Source: Sulfitobacter sediminilitoris (GTDB lineage Bacteria > Pseudomonadota > Alphaproteobacteria > Rhodobacterales > Rhodobacteraceae). Taken from it: a DNA stretch of 64,000 nucleotides. Of the stretch, positions 27,302 to 37,010 are shown piece after piece (positions within the stretch are counted from its first letter, which is position 1; every line of letters begins with the position of its first letter). Under the pieces are notes generated by a model. The model saw only the letters and a program-made list of their open reading frames with translations. It ran no database searches and was not told the DNA's origin. The stretch lies in contig NZ_JAABNT010000016.1 in assembly GCF_010667575.1 (NCBI RefSeq), positions 1-64,000 of the forward strand, read 5' to 3'. The translations under genes and the position numbers were made by a program.

Positions 27302-28906
27302 ATGAATGACGAACTGAAATACCTCAGTGGCAAAGTGGCCAAGGGCCTGATGACGCGCCGCGAATTCGTAGGCCGCGCAGCCGCCCTCGGCGTCACCGCC
27401 GCTGTCGCCAATACGATGCTGGCCGAAAGCGCCGCTGCTGACGGCCACGGCACGCCCAAGCGTGGCGGCATGTTGAAAATCGGCTCCTCTGGTGGTGAAT
27501 CCACAAACACCCAGGACCCGGCGCTGACCGCCTCCGAAGTTCCGCTCAACAACCTGCGCTGCTGGGGTGAAACGCTGGTCGAGATCAGCCCCGAAGGCGA
27601 GATCGAATACCGCATGGCGGAAAGCGTTGAAGCATCCGCCGATGCGCAGACATGGGCCTTCAAGATCCGCAAGGGCATTCCGTTCTCCAACGGCAAGGAC
27701 ATGACGCCGGAAGACGTGCTGAAAACCATGCAGCGCCACTCCAACGACGACAGCCAGTCGGGTGCTTTGGGCATCATGAAAGGCATTGCCAACATGAAGG
27801 TCGATGGCGACAACTTTATCGTCGAGCTGGACACCCCCAACGCCGACCTGCCCTTCCTGATGGGCGATTATCACCTGATGATCCAGCCCAACGGCGGCAT
27901 GGACGATCCCGGTGCCGGCATCGGTACAGGCCCTTACACCATCGAGATCGACGAGCCGGGCGTGCGCCACGCCTTCAAGCGTCGCGATGACTATTGGGAC
28001 AGCGAAAACCGTGGCTGGGCCGATGAGGTTGAGCAACTGGTGCTGAACGATGCGACCGCCCGGACCGCTGCTTTGCAGTCCGGTCAGGTGCATGCCATCA
28101 ACCGCGTTGATCCCAAGGTCGCCAGCCTGCTGGACCGCGCGCCGAACCTGAGCGTTCAATCCGCTTCCGGCCGTGGCCACTATGTGTTCATCATGCACAT
28201 CGACACGGCACCGTTTGACAATAACGAACTGCGTCTGGCGCTGAAGTATGCCATCGACCGTCAGGAAATGGTCGACAAGATCCTGCGCGGTTACGGTTCT
28301 ATCGGGAACGACATGCCGATCAACGCGTCCTATCCGCTGTTCGATGACACAATCCCACAGCGTGAGCACTCGATTGAGAAAGCCAAGGAGCATTACGCCA
28401 AATCCGGTCACGACGGCTCTCCGATCATCCTGCGCGTTGCTGACGGTGCCTTCCCCGGTGCGGTCGATGCTGCGGCCCTGTTCCAGCAGACTGCACAAGC
28501 CGCTGGAATCCCGCTGGAAATCAAGCGCGAGCCAAATGACGGCTATTGGTCCGAGGTTTGGAACGTACAGCCCTTCTGTGCGTCCTACTGGGGTGGTCGT
28601 CCGGTGCAGGACCAGATGTATTCCACCGCGTATCTGTCCACAGCCGACTGGAACGACACACGTTGGAAGCGGCCTGAGTTCGACGCGATGCTCAACGCTG
28701 CAAAAGCTGAGCTGGACACTGCCAAGCGCAAGGAAATCTATTCCAAGATGGGCCGGATGCTGCGCGACGAAGGCGGTCTGATCCTGCCGATGTTCAATGA
28801 CTTCGTGTCTGGCGTGTCCAACAATCTGGGCGGTTGGATCACCGACCCGAATGGCGGCATGATGAACAACAAGGCCGCGATCAAGTGCTGGGTAAAGGAC
28901 GCCTAA
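27302..28906 (+). CDS. ABC transporter substrate-binding protein, peptide/opine family 5
   Basis: A 534-residue periplasmic binding protein of the DppA/OppA size class. The N-terminus has a twin-arginine-type leader (TRREFVGRAAALGVTAAVA, about residues 17-35). Family hallmarks include WAFKIRKGIPFSNGKDMTPEDVLKTM (about 118-143), GTGPYTI and LRLALKYAIDRQEMVDKILRGYG (about 309-331). It delivers its ligand to the two permeases that follow immediately. The ligand could be an oligopeptide, opine or glycoside; sequence reading cannot decide. A GGGAGAG ribosome binding site precedes the ATG. Confidence 0.93.
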   Translation: MNDELKYLSGKVAKGLMTRREFVGRAAALGVTAAVANTMLAESAAADGHGTPKRGGMLKIGSSGGESTNTQDPALTASEVPLNNLRCWGETLVEISPEGEIEYRMAESVEASADAQTWAFKIRKGIPFSNGKDMTPEDVLKTMQRHSNDDSQSGALGIMKGIANMKVDGDNFIVELDTPNADLPFLMGDYHLMIQPNGGMDDPGAGIGTGPYTIEIDEPGVRHAFKRRDDYWDSENRGWADEVEQLVLNDATARTAALQSGQVHAINRVDPKVASLLDRAPNLSVQSASGRGHYVFIMHIDTAPFDNNELRLALKYAIDRQEMVDKILRGYGSIGNDMPINASYPLFDDTIPQREHSIEKAKEHYAKSGHDGSPIILRVADGAFPGAVDAAALFQQTAQAAGIPLEIKREPNDGYWSEVWNVQPFCASYWGGRPVQDQMYSTAYLSTADWNDTRWKRPEFDAMLNAAKAELDTAKRKEIYSKMGRMLRDEGGLILPMFNDFVSGVSNNLGGWITDPNGGMMNNKAAIKCWVKDA

Positions 28907-28921
28907 GGGCGTTCTGCGGTC

Positions 28922-29878
28922 ATGCACCCAATCCTGAAACTCATTGCCCAGCGCGTCGCGCTGGGCATCATGCTGCTCTTTGCTGCATCAATCCTGATTT
29001 TCGCCGGCACGATGATGCTGCCCGGCGACGTCGCTCAACAAATCCTCGGCCAGTCGGCGACGCCCGAAAGCCTTGCCAACCTGCGCAGGGAGCTTGGCCT
29101 GAACGAGCCACCGGTTTCACGCTATTTCAGTTGGCTTGGCGGGTTCCTGACCGGAGACCTCGGCACCGCGCTGACCAATGGCCGCGACATTGCCGAAAGC
29201 CTTGGCTCACGCCTGTCGAACACGCTTTTCCTTGCCTTCTGGGCGGCCGTCATCTCGGTCCCGCTGGCCATCTTTCTGGGCCTGCTTGCCGTCCGCTACA
29301 AGGACCGGTGGCCTGACAAACTGATCTCTGCCGTGACGCTGACGACGATCTCCATCCCTGAATTCATGATCGGGTATGTCCTGATTTACTGGATCTCGAT
29401 CCAGCTTGGATGGTTCTCATCCGTGGCGATCATCAACGACGGCATGAGCCTCTGGCAAAAGCTCAACGCGATTGCCATTCCCGTGATGGTGCTGACGCTG
29501 GTCGTTCTTGCCCACATGATGCGCATGACGCGCGCGGCGATCCTGAACGTGATGCAATCGGCCTATATCGAAACGGCCGAGCTTAAGGGCATGCGGATGC
29601 TGTCGATCATCCGCAAGCACGCCTTCCCCAATGCCATCGCGCCCATCGTGAACGTGGTCATGCTGAACCTCGCCTACCTTGTCGTGGGTGTTGTCGTGGT
29701 CGAGGTGGTTTTCGCCTATCCCGGCATGGGGCAATACCTGGTGGATCACGTGTCCAAACGGGACGTCCCGGTGGTGCAGGCCTGTGGTCTGATCTTTGCC
29801 GCAGTCTACATCGGGCTGAACCTGATCGCTGACATCGTGTCGATCCTTGCCAATCCAAGGCTGAGGCATCCGAAATGA
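28922..29878 (+). CDS. ABC transporter permease, DppB type
   Basis: A 318-residue inner-membrane protein with about six transmembrane helices. The start (LKLIAQRVALGIMLLFAASILIF) is typical of DppB/OppB proteins, and the family loop MRMTRAAILNVMQSAYIETAELKGMRMLSIIRKHAFPNAIAPIVNVV (residues of about 200-245) holds the EAA motif that contacts the ATPase. It follows the binding-protein gene by 15 bp and overlaps the next permease gene by 4 bp. Confidence 0.94.
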   Translation: MHPILKLIAQRVALGIMLLFAASILIFAGTMMLPGDVAQQILGQSATPESLANLRRELGLNEPPVSRYFSWLGGFLTGDLGTALTNGRDIAESLGSRLSNTLFLAFWAAVISVPLAIFLGLLAVRYKDRWPDKLISAVTLTTISIPEFMIGYVLIYWISIQLGWFSSVAIINDGMSLWQKLNAIAIPVMVLTLVVLAHMMRMTRAAILNVMQSAYIETAELKGMRMLSIIRKHAFPNAIAPIVNVVMLNLAYLVVGVVVVEVVFAYPGMGQYLVDHVSKRDVPVVQACGLIFAAVYIGLNLIADIVSILANPRLRHPK

Positions 29879-30690
29879 GGAATATTCCAGTTGCGGCCCT
29901 TATCGGCCTGTTCTTCACCTGTCTTTACTTTCTCATGGCGATCTTTGCGGGCCTCATTGCACCCTACGGCATGGCCGAGGTGGTGGGGGATGTGTGGGAA
30001 CCGCCTTCTGATCAATTCCTGCTGGGCACGGATAGCATCGGACGAGACTTGCTCACACGCCTGATCTACGGTGGGCAAACGACGATCTTTATTGCAACGA
30101 TGGCGACGATCCTCAGCTTTACGACCGGCTCTATCCTTGGTTTCTTTGCCGCCGTGTCCGGTGGCTGGATCGACCAAGTGCTCAGCCGTTTCGTCGACCT
30201 GATCATGTCCATCCCGTCGCTGATCTTTGCGCTTGTTGTACTGTCGGTGATGCCGACAACCATGACGATCCTGATCCTGCTGATGGGCTTGCTGGATTCG
30301 ACCCGCGTGTACCGTCTTGCACGGGCCGTCGCCGTGGACATCACCGTGATGGATTACGTCGAGGCCGCGCGGCTGAGGGGCGAGAAGATCGGCTGGATCA
30401 TCTTCCGTGAAATCCTGCCCAATGCCCTGTCACCGCTGGTAGCGGAAATGGGCCTGCGCTTTATCTTTATGGTACTCTTCATCTCGACCCTGTCTTTCCT
30501 TGGTCTTGGTGTGCAGCCGCCGCTGGCCGATTGGGGCGGGATCGTGAAAGAGAACAAGGAAGGCATCAACTACGGCATCGCCGCAGCGCTCTATCCGGCT
30601 TTTGCAATCGCGACGCTCTGTATATCGATCAACCTTGTCGCGGACTGGATCCTGAACCGCACCACATCGCTGAAAGGGGGTCGAGGATGA
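29875..30690 (+). CDS. ABC transporter permease, DppC type
   Basis: A 271-residue permease with an N-terminal helix (VAALIGLFFTCLYFLMAIFAGLIAPYG), the DppC/OppC signature FLLGTDSIGRDLLTRLIYGGQTT (about residues 45-67), and the EAA loop DYVEAARLRGEKIGWIIFREILPNALSPLVAE near 160-192. It pairs with the DppB-type protein to form the channel. Both ends overlap the adjacent cistrons by 4 bp, so stoichiometric coupled translation is likely. Confidence 0.94.
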   Translation: MRNIPVAALIGLFFTCLYFLMAIFAGLIAPYGMAEVVGDVWEPPSDQFLLGTDSIGRDLLTRLIYGGQTTIFIATMATILSFTTGSILGFFAAVSGGWIDQVLSRFVDLIMSIPSLIFALVVLSVMPTTMTILILLMGLLDSTRVYRLARAVAVDITVMDYVEAARLRGEKIGWIIFREILPNALSPLVAEMGLRFIFMVLFISTLSFLGLGVQPPLADWGGIVKENKEGINYGIAAALYPAFAIATLCISINLVADWILNRTTSLKGGRG

Positions 30691-32324
30691 CCGAACCACT
30701 GCTCAAGGTCCGTGGCCTCAAGATCGGCGCGACCATCTATCCCCCCGGCGAACGCCCTCGCGACATAGAGATCGTGCACGGCGTCGACTTTGACCTTGAT
30801 GGGGGCAAAGTTCTGGGCCTGATCGGGGAATCCGGTGCCGGGAAATCCACCATCGGCCTTGCCGCGATGGCCTATGGCCGTGGCGGTGTGGAGATCATCG
30901 GTGGCGAGGTCTGGGTCAACGGGCGCGACGTTCTGAAAACACGCATCGGAGACGTCCGCCGGTTACGTGGCGGTGAAGTCACCTACGTCTCGCAATCTGC
31001 CGCCGCCTCGTTCAACCCGGCCAAGAAAATCATGGAGCAAGTGACCGAAGCGGCCATCCTGCAGGGCAAGTTTTCAAAGAAAGATGCAGAGGCCCGCGCA
31101 ATCGAGCTTTTCCGGAAACTGGGCCTGCCCGATCCTGAAAACATCGGCAACAGGTACCCTCACCAAGTCTCTGGCGGTCAGTTGCAACGCTGCATGACGG
31201 CCCTTGCCCTGTGCCCTGAACCGGACCTTGTGGTCTTCGACGAACCGACCACCGCTTTGGACGTAACCACGCAAATTGATGTGTTGGCCGCGATCAAGGA
31301 AGCGATCCGCGACACCGGTGTAGCGGCGCTTTATATCACGCACGACCTTGCGGTTGTGGCGCAGGTGTCAGACCACATCATGGTGCTGCAACAGGGCTCC
31401 ATGGTTGAGTACGGCACCACGGACCAGATCATCAACAATCCGCAGGAAGAATACACACAGGCCCTCGTATCTGTCCGCTCTATCAAGCATGAAGAGAAGA
31501 AGCCGACCGACAATCCGTTGCTGAAGGTCGAGCATATCACGGCCCGGTACAGGGGTACGGATTTCGACGTTCTCAAGGACGTGAATGTAGAACTGCATCC
31601 TGGCCAGACCCTCGCCATCGTCGGGGAAAGCGGCTCTGGCAAATCCACCCTCGCCCGCGTCATCACCGGTCTGCTGCCGCCATCGGATGGCACCATCACC
31701 TTTGACAGTCGCACGTTGACGCCGGATCTTCCGACGCGCAACCTTGAAGACCTGCGCGAATTGCAGATGATCTACCAGATGGCCGACACCGCGATGAACC
31801 CGCGCCAGACTGTTGGCACGATCATCGGACGCCCGCTGGAATTTTATTTCAACCTGCGTGGCAAGGCGAAACAGGAACGCATTCAGGAACTGCTGGACGA
31901 GATCGAACTGGGTGACGGTTTTCAGGACCGCTATCCGGCGGAATTGTCGGGCGGTCAGAAGCAGCGTGTCTGCATCGCCCGGGCGCTTGCGGCCAAGCCA
32001 AAGCTGATCATCTGTGACGAGGTGACATCGGCGCTTGATCCACTTGTTGCGGACGGCATTCTGAAGCTGCTTCTGAAGCTGCAAAAGATCGAGGATGTGT
32101 CCTATCTCTTCATCACGCACGATCTGGCGACGGTGAAGGCGATCGCGGACAGCATCGCCGTGATGTATCAGGGCGCGGTGGTCCGGTATGGCCCCAAATC
32201 GCAGGTTCTGGCACCTCCGTTCGATGATTACACGGACCTGCTGCTGTCGTCTGTTCCAGAGATGAAGCTGGGTTGGCTGGAAGAGGTTCTGGAGCACCGC
32301 AAAATGGAAAGCGCGGGCAACTGA
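30687..32324 (+). CDS. fused duplicate ABC ATPase (DppD-DppF type)
   Basis: The product starts at ATG 30687 (MTEPLLKVRGLKIGATIYPP) and has 545 residues with two complete ATPase domains. The first has Walker A GESGAGKST near residue 48 and signature VSGGQLQR. The second has Walker A GESGSGKST near residue 312 and signature LSGGQKQR. Each has a Walker B Asp (VVFDEPTTALD, IICDEVTSALD). One polypeptide thus replaces the usual DppD/DppF pair. The frame is open further upstream inside the permease gene, but that part is not coding. It ends the transporter operon; the next gene follows after 10 bp. Confidence 0.93.
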   Translation: MTEPLLKVRGLKIGATIYPPGERPRDIEIVHGVDFDLDGGKVLGLIGESGAGKSTIGLAAMAYGRGGVEIIGGEVWVNGRDVLKTRIGDVRRLRGGEVTYVSQSAAASFNPAKKIMEQVTEAAILQGKFSKKDAEARAIELFRKLGLPDPENIGNRYPHQVSGGQLQRCMTALALCPEPDLVVFDEPTTALDVTTQIDVLAAIKEAIRDTGVAALYITHDLAVVAQVSDHIMVLQQGSMVEYGTTDQIINNPQEEYTQALVSVRSIKHEEKKPTDNPLLKVEHITARYRGTDFDVLKDVNVELHPGQTLAIVGESGSGKSTLARVITGLLPPSDGTITFDSRTLTPDLPTRNLEDLRELQMIYQMADTAMNPRQTVGTIIGRPLEFYFNLRGKAKQERIQELLDEIELGDGFQDRYPAELSGGQKQRVCIARALAAKPKLIICDEVTSALDPLVADGILKLLLKLQKIEDVSYLFITHDLATVKAIADSIAVMYQGAVVRYGPKSQVLAPPFDDYTDLLLSSVPEMKLGWLEEVLEHRKMESAGN

Positions 32325-32334
32325 CGCCGGTATC

Positions 32335-33291
32335 ATGACCGCGCATGCACAAACCGTTCTGATCTGCGGTGCCACGGGCACAGCAGGCCGGGCCGCCGCC
32401 ATGGCGTTGCGCGATGATGGCCAAAGTGTCATTGCATATGGACGAACCGCACCTGACATCGAAGGGATTGAAGCGGTTACAGGATCGATGCAGGACACAA
32501 GTGCGCTCAGTGCAGTGTTTGCCAGTCACAAGATCGACAGCGTCGTTTCGTGCCTTGCCTCGCGCAGTGGCACGCCATCGGATGCGTGGGCTGTCGATCA
32601 CGGTGCGAACCTTGATCTGCTGGCGGCGGCAAAGCACGCAGGCGTCGGTCATTTCGTGCTGATTTCGGCCATCTGTGTCCAGAAACCGCGGCTTGCCTTC
32701 CAGCATGCCAAGCTGGCCTTCGAGGACACGCTGATCCGCTCTGGTTTGCCCTATTCCATTGTGCGCCCAACTGCGTTCTTCAAATCGCTATCAGGTCAGC
32801 TGGATCGTCTGCGCGCTGGCAAACCGTATCTCATGTTCGGTGACGGCACACTGACCGCCTGCAAGCCGATCAGTGATGCGGATCTTGGGCGGTTCATCGC
32901 CAGCTGTCTGACCGATTCTGCCCGTCAGAACGCCATCCTGCCCATCGGAGGCCCCGGACCTGCGCTTACCCCACGTGACATGGGAAAGGCCCTCTTTGAC
33001 GCACTTGGCATTTCCCCCCGGTTTCGCAGTGTTTCACCCCGTGTGATCAGCGCCATTGCGGGTACTCTTTCGCTTGGCGGCAGGTTCAGTGAACGGATTG
33101 CGACCAAGGCGGAACTGGCCCGCATCGGCCACTACTATGCTACAGAATCCATGTTGCTTTGGAACGCAGAGACGTGCCGTTACGAGGCTGAGGCGACACC
33201 AGAATTCGGATCTGACACTCTGACGGAATTTTACCACGCGCTCGCCAATGGCGAGGTGACCATTTCACGCGGCGCGCATGCCGTTTTTTAG
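32335..33291 (+). CDS. bciA: divinyl (proto)chlorophyllide 8-vinyl-reductase-like protein (BciA type)
   Basis: A 318-residue atypical SDR. The Rossmann motif VLICGATGTAGRAA is at about 8-21. The following segments closely follow the BciA/DVR family: VVSCLASRSG, AWAVDHGANLDLLAAAKHAG, HFVLISAICVQKPRLAFQ, PYSIVRPTAFFKSLSGQ, MFGDGTLTACKPISDADL, LPIGGPGPALTPRDMG. Such enzymes reduce the C8 vinyl group during bacteriochlorophyll synthesis with NADPH. No other photosynthesis gene is in the window, which is not unusual because bciA often lies apart from the photosynthesis cluster. Similarity is by memory of the family; a related dehydrogenase is possible. Confidence 0.78.
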   Translation: MTAHAQTVLICGATGTAGRAAAMALRDDGQSVIAYGRTAPDIEGIEAVTGSMQDTSALSAVFASHKIDSVVSCLASRSGTPSDAWAVDHGANLDLLAAAKHAGVGHFVLISAICVQKPRLAFQHAKLAFEDTLIRSGLPYSIVRPTAFFKSLSGQLDRLRAGKPYLMFGDGTLTACKPISDADLGRFIASCLTDSARQNAILPIGGPGPALTPRDMGKALFDALGISPRFRSVSPRVISAIAGTLSLGGRFSERIATKAELARIGHYYATESMLLWNAETCRYEAEATPEFGSDTLTEFYHALANGEVTISRGAHAVF

Positions 33292-33357
33292 GGCTACTGC
33301 GTTGCGCTGACGCGTCCCCTGCGCCACAAACGATTGGACAAAACCGGAGACCCCGCC

Positions 33358-34197
33358 ATGGACAACAAACTGCTGCTTATCATCCTTGATGGGGTGCCCT
33401 ACCGCAACTTTCGCCGACTGTTTGGCAATCTAGAAGGCTGGGTCGATAGCGGGGATGCGCGGGTGTGGAAACACCGCGCCGTTCTGCCATCCATCTCTGC
33501 GTCCTGCTACGCATCAATTCACACCGGCGTGGCCCCCGCAGAGCATGGCAGCACCGGAAACGGCAATGTCTTTCGCCTGAAACACAAGGATGTCTTTAGC
33601 CAGGTCCGCGAAGCCGGTGGCGTCACAGGTGGCGTTGCGCACAGCTTCTGGTCTGAGTTCTTTAACCGCCATCCCTTTGATTACGTTCGTGATATCGAAT
33701 ATGACGAACCTGACAGCAAGACCATCAACCACGGTCGCTTTCACACGATGACGGGCTATGGCCACGCCAACCAGATGACGCCCTCTGACGTTGATCTTTT
33801 TGCGACGCTGACCAATCTATGCCTGCGCTTTGGACTGAATTACGGGATGCTGCACACCTGCACATTGGACAGCATGGGGCACCGCTTTTTTCACGATTGT
33901 CAGGAAATGGACCACGCCTGCGCGGTCATGGATGAAATGCTGGCACCCTTCATCCCGAAATGGCTTGGCGCGGGGTACGAGGTCATTGTGACAGCCGATC
34001 ATGGACAAGACGAACGTGGCCATCACGGCGGGCGGGGGCCGTTGCAACAGGAAACCGCGCTTTATTACTTCGGCCCAGCTCAGGGTCCAAGGGAGGACAC
34101 GGTCATCGACCAGCTGCAACTGGCGCCAACGATCCTGACACGCCTTGGTGCGCCCATCGCTGACACCATGAAAGCAGAGAGTTTCCTGAGCGCCTGA
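33358..34197 (+). CDS. nucleotide pyrophosphatase/phosphodiesterase family (alkaline phosphatase superfamily)
   Basis: From ATG 33358 (GGAGA ribosome binding site) the product has 279 residues. It begins LLLIILDGVPYRNFRRLFG, where the Asp is the first metal ligand. SISASCYASIHTGVAPAEHG provides the nucleophile region, and VIVTADHGQDERGHHGG supplies the later Asp and His ligands. There is no signal peptide, so a cytoplasmic phosphodiesterase or phosphonate-type hydrolase is more likely than a classical NPP. It is convergent with the HSL-type hydrolase gene, which ends one base later. Confidence 0.85.
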   Translation: MDNKLLLIILDGVPYRNFRRLFGNLEGWVDSGDARVWKHRAVLPSISASCYASIHTGVAPAEHGSTGNGNVFRLKHKDVFSQVREAGGVTGGVAHSFWSEFFNRHPFDYVRDIEYDEPDSKTINHGRFHTMTGYGHANQMTPSDVDLFATLTNLCLRFGLNYGMLHTCTLDSMGHRFFHDCQEMDHACAVMDEMLAPFIPKWLGAGYEVIVTADHGQDERGHHGGRGPLQQETALYYFGPAQGPREDTVIDQLQLAPTILTRLGAPIADTMKAESFLSA

Positions 34198-35133
34198 TCA
34201 ATAGGGCCAGCGGCCCTGCCCGACGTTCGCTATACCGTCAATCACACGGTCAAAGAATACCGCTGCACGCTTGGACATGTTCCGCGCCCGCAGGCAGGCG
34301 TGGACAAGCCCCGGTTCGTTGAACCAGACCGCGTTGCCGCCCGCCAACATCACCGCATCGCGGTAGCTTTCGCCGTCGCTGGCCAGCGGATCACATTCCG
34401 CCGTCACAACAACTGTAGGCGGCAAGCCACTGAAATCACTGTCACTGAGAGGAGCATAGCGCGGATCATCTTCGGGCGGTTCCGCCCCGCCGATGCGCAC
34501 TGTGCGGTAGAACGCCAGATCGGCCATCGTGAGATGCGGTGCGTTGGCGTGTTTTAGATAGGACCCCTTGGTGGTGTCCCCGCCCAAACCCGGATAGATC
34601 AGCACCTGCCCGGTTACGCGCCCATCAACACGCCCCCGCGCGTGATGCGCGACGGCGGCTGCCAGATTGCCCCCGGCACTGTCCCCAGCCAGCACGATAT
34701 CGCCTGAACGATCTGTTGCGATGGCGTCAAATGCCGCCCACGCGTCATCAAAGCAGCCGGGAAAGGTCACCTCTGGTGCCAATCCGTAATCTACTGAAAT
34801 CACGTCAAAACCGGTGCGCGCGGCAATCTCGGCGCAGATGTCATCGTGGCTTTCCAAACCACCCACGACAAACCCTCCGCCGTGATAATAGACGACGGTC
34901 ACATCACTGCCCGCTACCTCGTAAACCCGGCACGGAACGCCGCCGAATGCACGATCAGAAACAGCCACGCCCGACGGGCGCGGCTGATGAAAGATCTTGC
35001 ACATGGCGTCATAGACGTCACGCTGACCTTCTATGGGCAGATCAACCGCATCAGGCGGATAGCTTGCATCATACCGCTCGATATAAGCCCACATCTCGGC
35101 GTCTATCAAACGCCGATAGTCAGGTTCGTTCAC
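34198..35133 (-). CDS. alpha/beta hydrolase, hormone-sensitive-lipase (HSL) type
   Basis: The likely start is GTG 35133, which overlaps the acyl-CoA synthetase stop as GTGA; an ATG at 35148 would add five residues. The protein of about 311 residues has the HSL oxyanion motif YYHGGGFVVGG (about 82-92), the nucleophile GDSAGGNLAAAVA (about 151-163), and the acid and His near the C-terminus (TAECDPLASDGESY, EPGLVHACLR). It should cleave esters of short or middle acyl chains. Translational coupling to the acyl-CoA synthetase suggests that the released acid is activated to its CoA ester. Confidence 0.9.
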   Translation of the reverse strand: MNEPDYRRLIDAEMWAYIERYDASYPPDAVDLPIEGQRDVYDAMCKIFHQPRPSGVAVSDRAFGGVPCRVYEVAGSDVTVVYYHGGGFVVGGLESHDDICAEIAARTGFDVISVDYGLAPEVTFPGCFDDAWAAFDAIATDRSGDIVLAGDSAGGNLAAAVAHHARGRVDGRVTGQVLIYPGLGGDTTKGSYLKHANAPHLTMADLAFYRTVRIGGAEPPEDDPRYAPLSDSDFSGLPPTVVVTAECDPLASDGESYRDAVMLAGGNAVWFNEPGLVHACLRARNMSKRAAVFFDRVIDGIANVGQGRWPY

Positions 35134-37010
35134 GCAGCCTTTTCCCATGGACGGGTGAAGCTGCCCAGCGCCTTATCGACCTCGTCATCCGACGCGCCGT
35201 TCATGGCAACCTGGGCGACCAGACCGCGCTTCTTGTCATCGATCACATTGGCCACGCGGGCGGCAGACCCGGCACCCTCAAGCGCGGAATCGTAGATGCG
35301 GATGATTGCATCCTTGCGCAGGTCAGGTTTGAAGATCTTGCCCACCGCCGTCTTTGGCAGCTCATGCATGATCTTGATGTGCTTGGGCTGCGCCGCACGC
35401 TCGGTGACGTGCTCCTTGCAGAAATCGATCAGCTCTTGCTCTGTGACCGATGCCCCTTCGACCAGTTCGACAAAGGCGCAAGGCAGTTCCCCCGCGTGCG
35501 CGTCTGGCTGGCCAATGGCACCGGCAAAGGCAACAGCCTCGTGTCCAAGAAGCGCCTCTTCAATCTCAGCCGGGTCGATGTTGTGACCACCGCGGATGAT
35601 AAGATCCTTGGAGCGGCCGGTGATCCAGAGATAACCGTCTGCATCGACGCGGCCCAGATCGCCGGTACGCAGGTACTTGTCCTTGTAGTAAAGGCCTACG
35701 TTCTTATCCGCTTCGGTATAGGTGTTGCCGACATATACACCAGGGTTTGACACGCAAATCTCGCCGATCTCATCCACGCCCGCCTCAACATCGCCTTCGG
35801 CAGAGCCTTTGACGATCTTGATGTCCGTATACGGGAACGGGATACCGATGGAGCCGACCTTCTTTTCGCCATCAACCGGGTTGCCAGAGACAAGGCAGGT
35901 CGCCTCGGTCATGCCGTAGCCTTCGACGATGGTCATCTTGGTCTTTTCCTCGAACCGCTTGAACAGTTCGAGCGGCAGGGGAGCAGAGCCGGAGAAGGCG
36001 GTCTTGACGGTCGAGATGTCTGCATTGACCGGCACCTGCATCGTCGCGGCCAGCGCCGTCGGGACAGAGCAGACAAAAGTGACCTTATAGCGTTCAACCA
36101 GTTTCCAGAGGTTGTCGAAGACACCCTCGCCTCGGTAACCCTGCGGCGTCGGGAAGACCACATGCGCACCAGAGGCAACAGCGCCCATCAACATCACCTG
36201 ACAGGCCATCACGTGGAACAGCGGCAGCGGTGCCAGCATCACGTCATCTTCGTTCAACAACGTGGTGGCACCCAGCCAGCCGTTGTAGATCGCACCCGAA
36301 TAGAGATGCTGTGCAACCTTCGGCATGCCAGTTGTGCCACCGGTATGGAAGTAGAAGCCCACGCGGTCTTCCTGTACATCCTCGAAAGACAACGTCGTCG
36401 GCTGTTTGTTTAGTTCGGTATTGAAGTTCAGGTATTTTGCATGGTTCGTTGTGGTCAACTTTGGCCGTACCAGTGGAACGATCCATGACTTGGGCGGCGT
36501 GAGGTAGCGGTTAAGGTCCACCTCCAGCACGGTCTTGACGTTGGGCGCCAGTTTGACCGCAGCTGCGGTCTTTTCAGCAACATCTGTCTTTGGGAAGGGG
36601 CGCAAAGTCACAACGACCTTCGCACCTGTTTCACGCAGAATGGAGCCTATCTGTTCAGGCTCGAGCAGGGGGTTCACAGGATTAGCGATCCCGGCGACGG
36701 CGCCGCCCAGAAGGGTCAGAATGGTCTCGTTACAATTGGGCAGCACATAGGCAACCACGTCTTTTGGACCAACGCCAAGAGAACGGAACAGGTTTGCCGC
36801 CTGACTGATCTTGCCGTGAAGTTGCTTCCAAGTGAAAGTTTCCTTCTTGTCGGTTGGCCCCGACAAAAGCTGAAAGCTTACAGCATTGTGGTTCGGAAAC
36901 CTGGTCGCTGTCTGTGTCACCTGTCCGTAAAGTGTCTTTGGAACGTCACGCTTCTCCCATGGCATTTCTGCCTCGATCGCATTGCGGTCTTCCATGCTGG
37001 CATATCTCAT
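35130..37010 (-). CDS. acyl-CoA synthetase (AMP-forming, fatty-acid/benzoate-type)
   Basis: The start taken is ATG 37010 (MRYASMEDRNAIEAEMPWEK), with GGGGAGGA before it; the frame's 27 extra upstream codons look non-coding. The 626-residue enzyme has the AMP-binding P-loop-like motif YFHTGGTTGMPKVAQHL, VEGYGMTEATCLVSGNP, the adenylate motif YLRTGDLGRVDADGYLWITGRSKDLIIRGG, and the C-terminal Lys in LPKTAVGKIFK. It activates a carboxylic acid with ATP and CoA. It forms a two-gene operon with the downstream HSL-type hydrolase. Chain-length preference cannot be read. Confidence 0.92.
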   Translation of the reverse strand: MRYASMEDRNAIEAEMPWEKRDVPKTLYGQVTQTATRFPNHNAVSFQLLSGPTDKKETFTWKQLHGKISQAANLFRSLGVGPKDVVAYVLPNCNETILTLLGGAVAGIANPVNPLLEPEQIGSILRETGAKVVVTLRPFPKTDVAEKTAAAVKLAPNVKTVLEVDLNRYLTPPKSWIVPLVRPKLTTTNHAKYLNFNTELNKQPTTLSFEDVQEDRVGFYFHTGGTTGMPKVAQHLYSGAIYNGWLGATTLLNEDDVMLAPLPLFHVMACQVMLMGAVASGAHVVFPTPQGYRGEGVFDNLWKLVERYKVTFVCSVPTALAATMQVPVNADISTVKTAFSGSAPLPLELFKRFEEKTKMTIVEGYGMTEATCLVSGNPVDGEKKVGSIGIPFPYTDIKIVKGSAEGDVEAGVDEIGEICVSNPGVYVGNTYTEADKNVGLYYKDKYLRTGDLGRVDADGYLWITGRSKDLIIRGGHNIDPAEIEEALLGHEAVAFAGAIGQPDAHAGELPCAFVELVEGASVTEQELIDFCKEHVTERAAQPKHIKIMHELPKTAVGKIFKPDLRKDAIIRIYDSALEGAGSAARVANVIDDKKRGLVAQVAMNGASDDEVDKALGSFTRPWEKAA

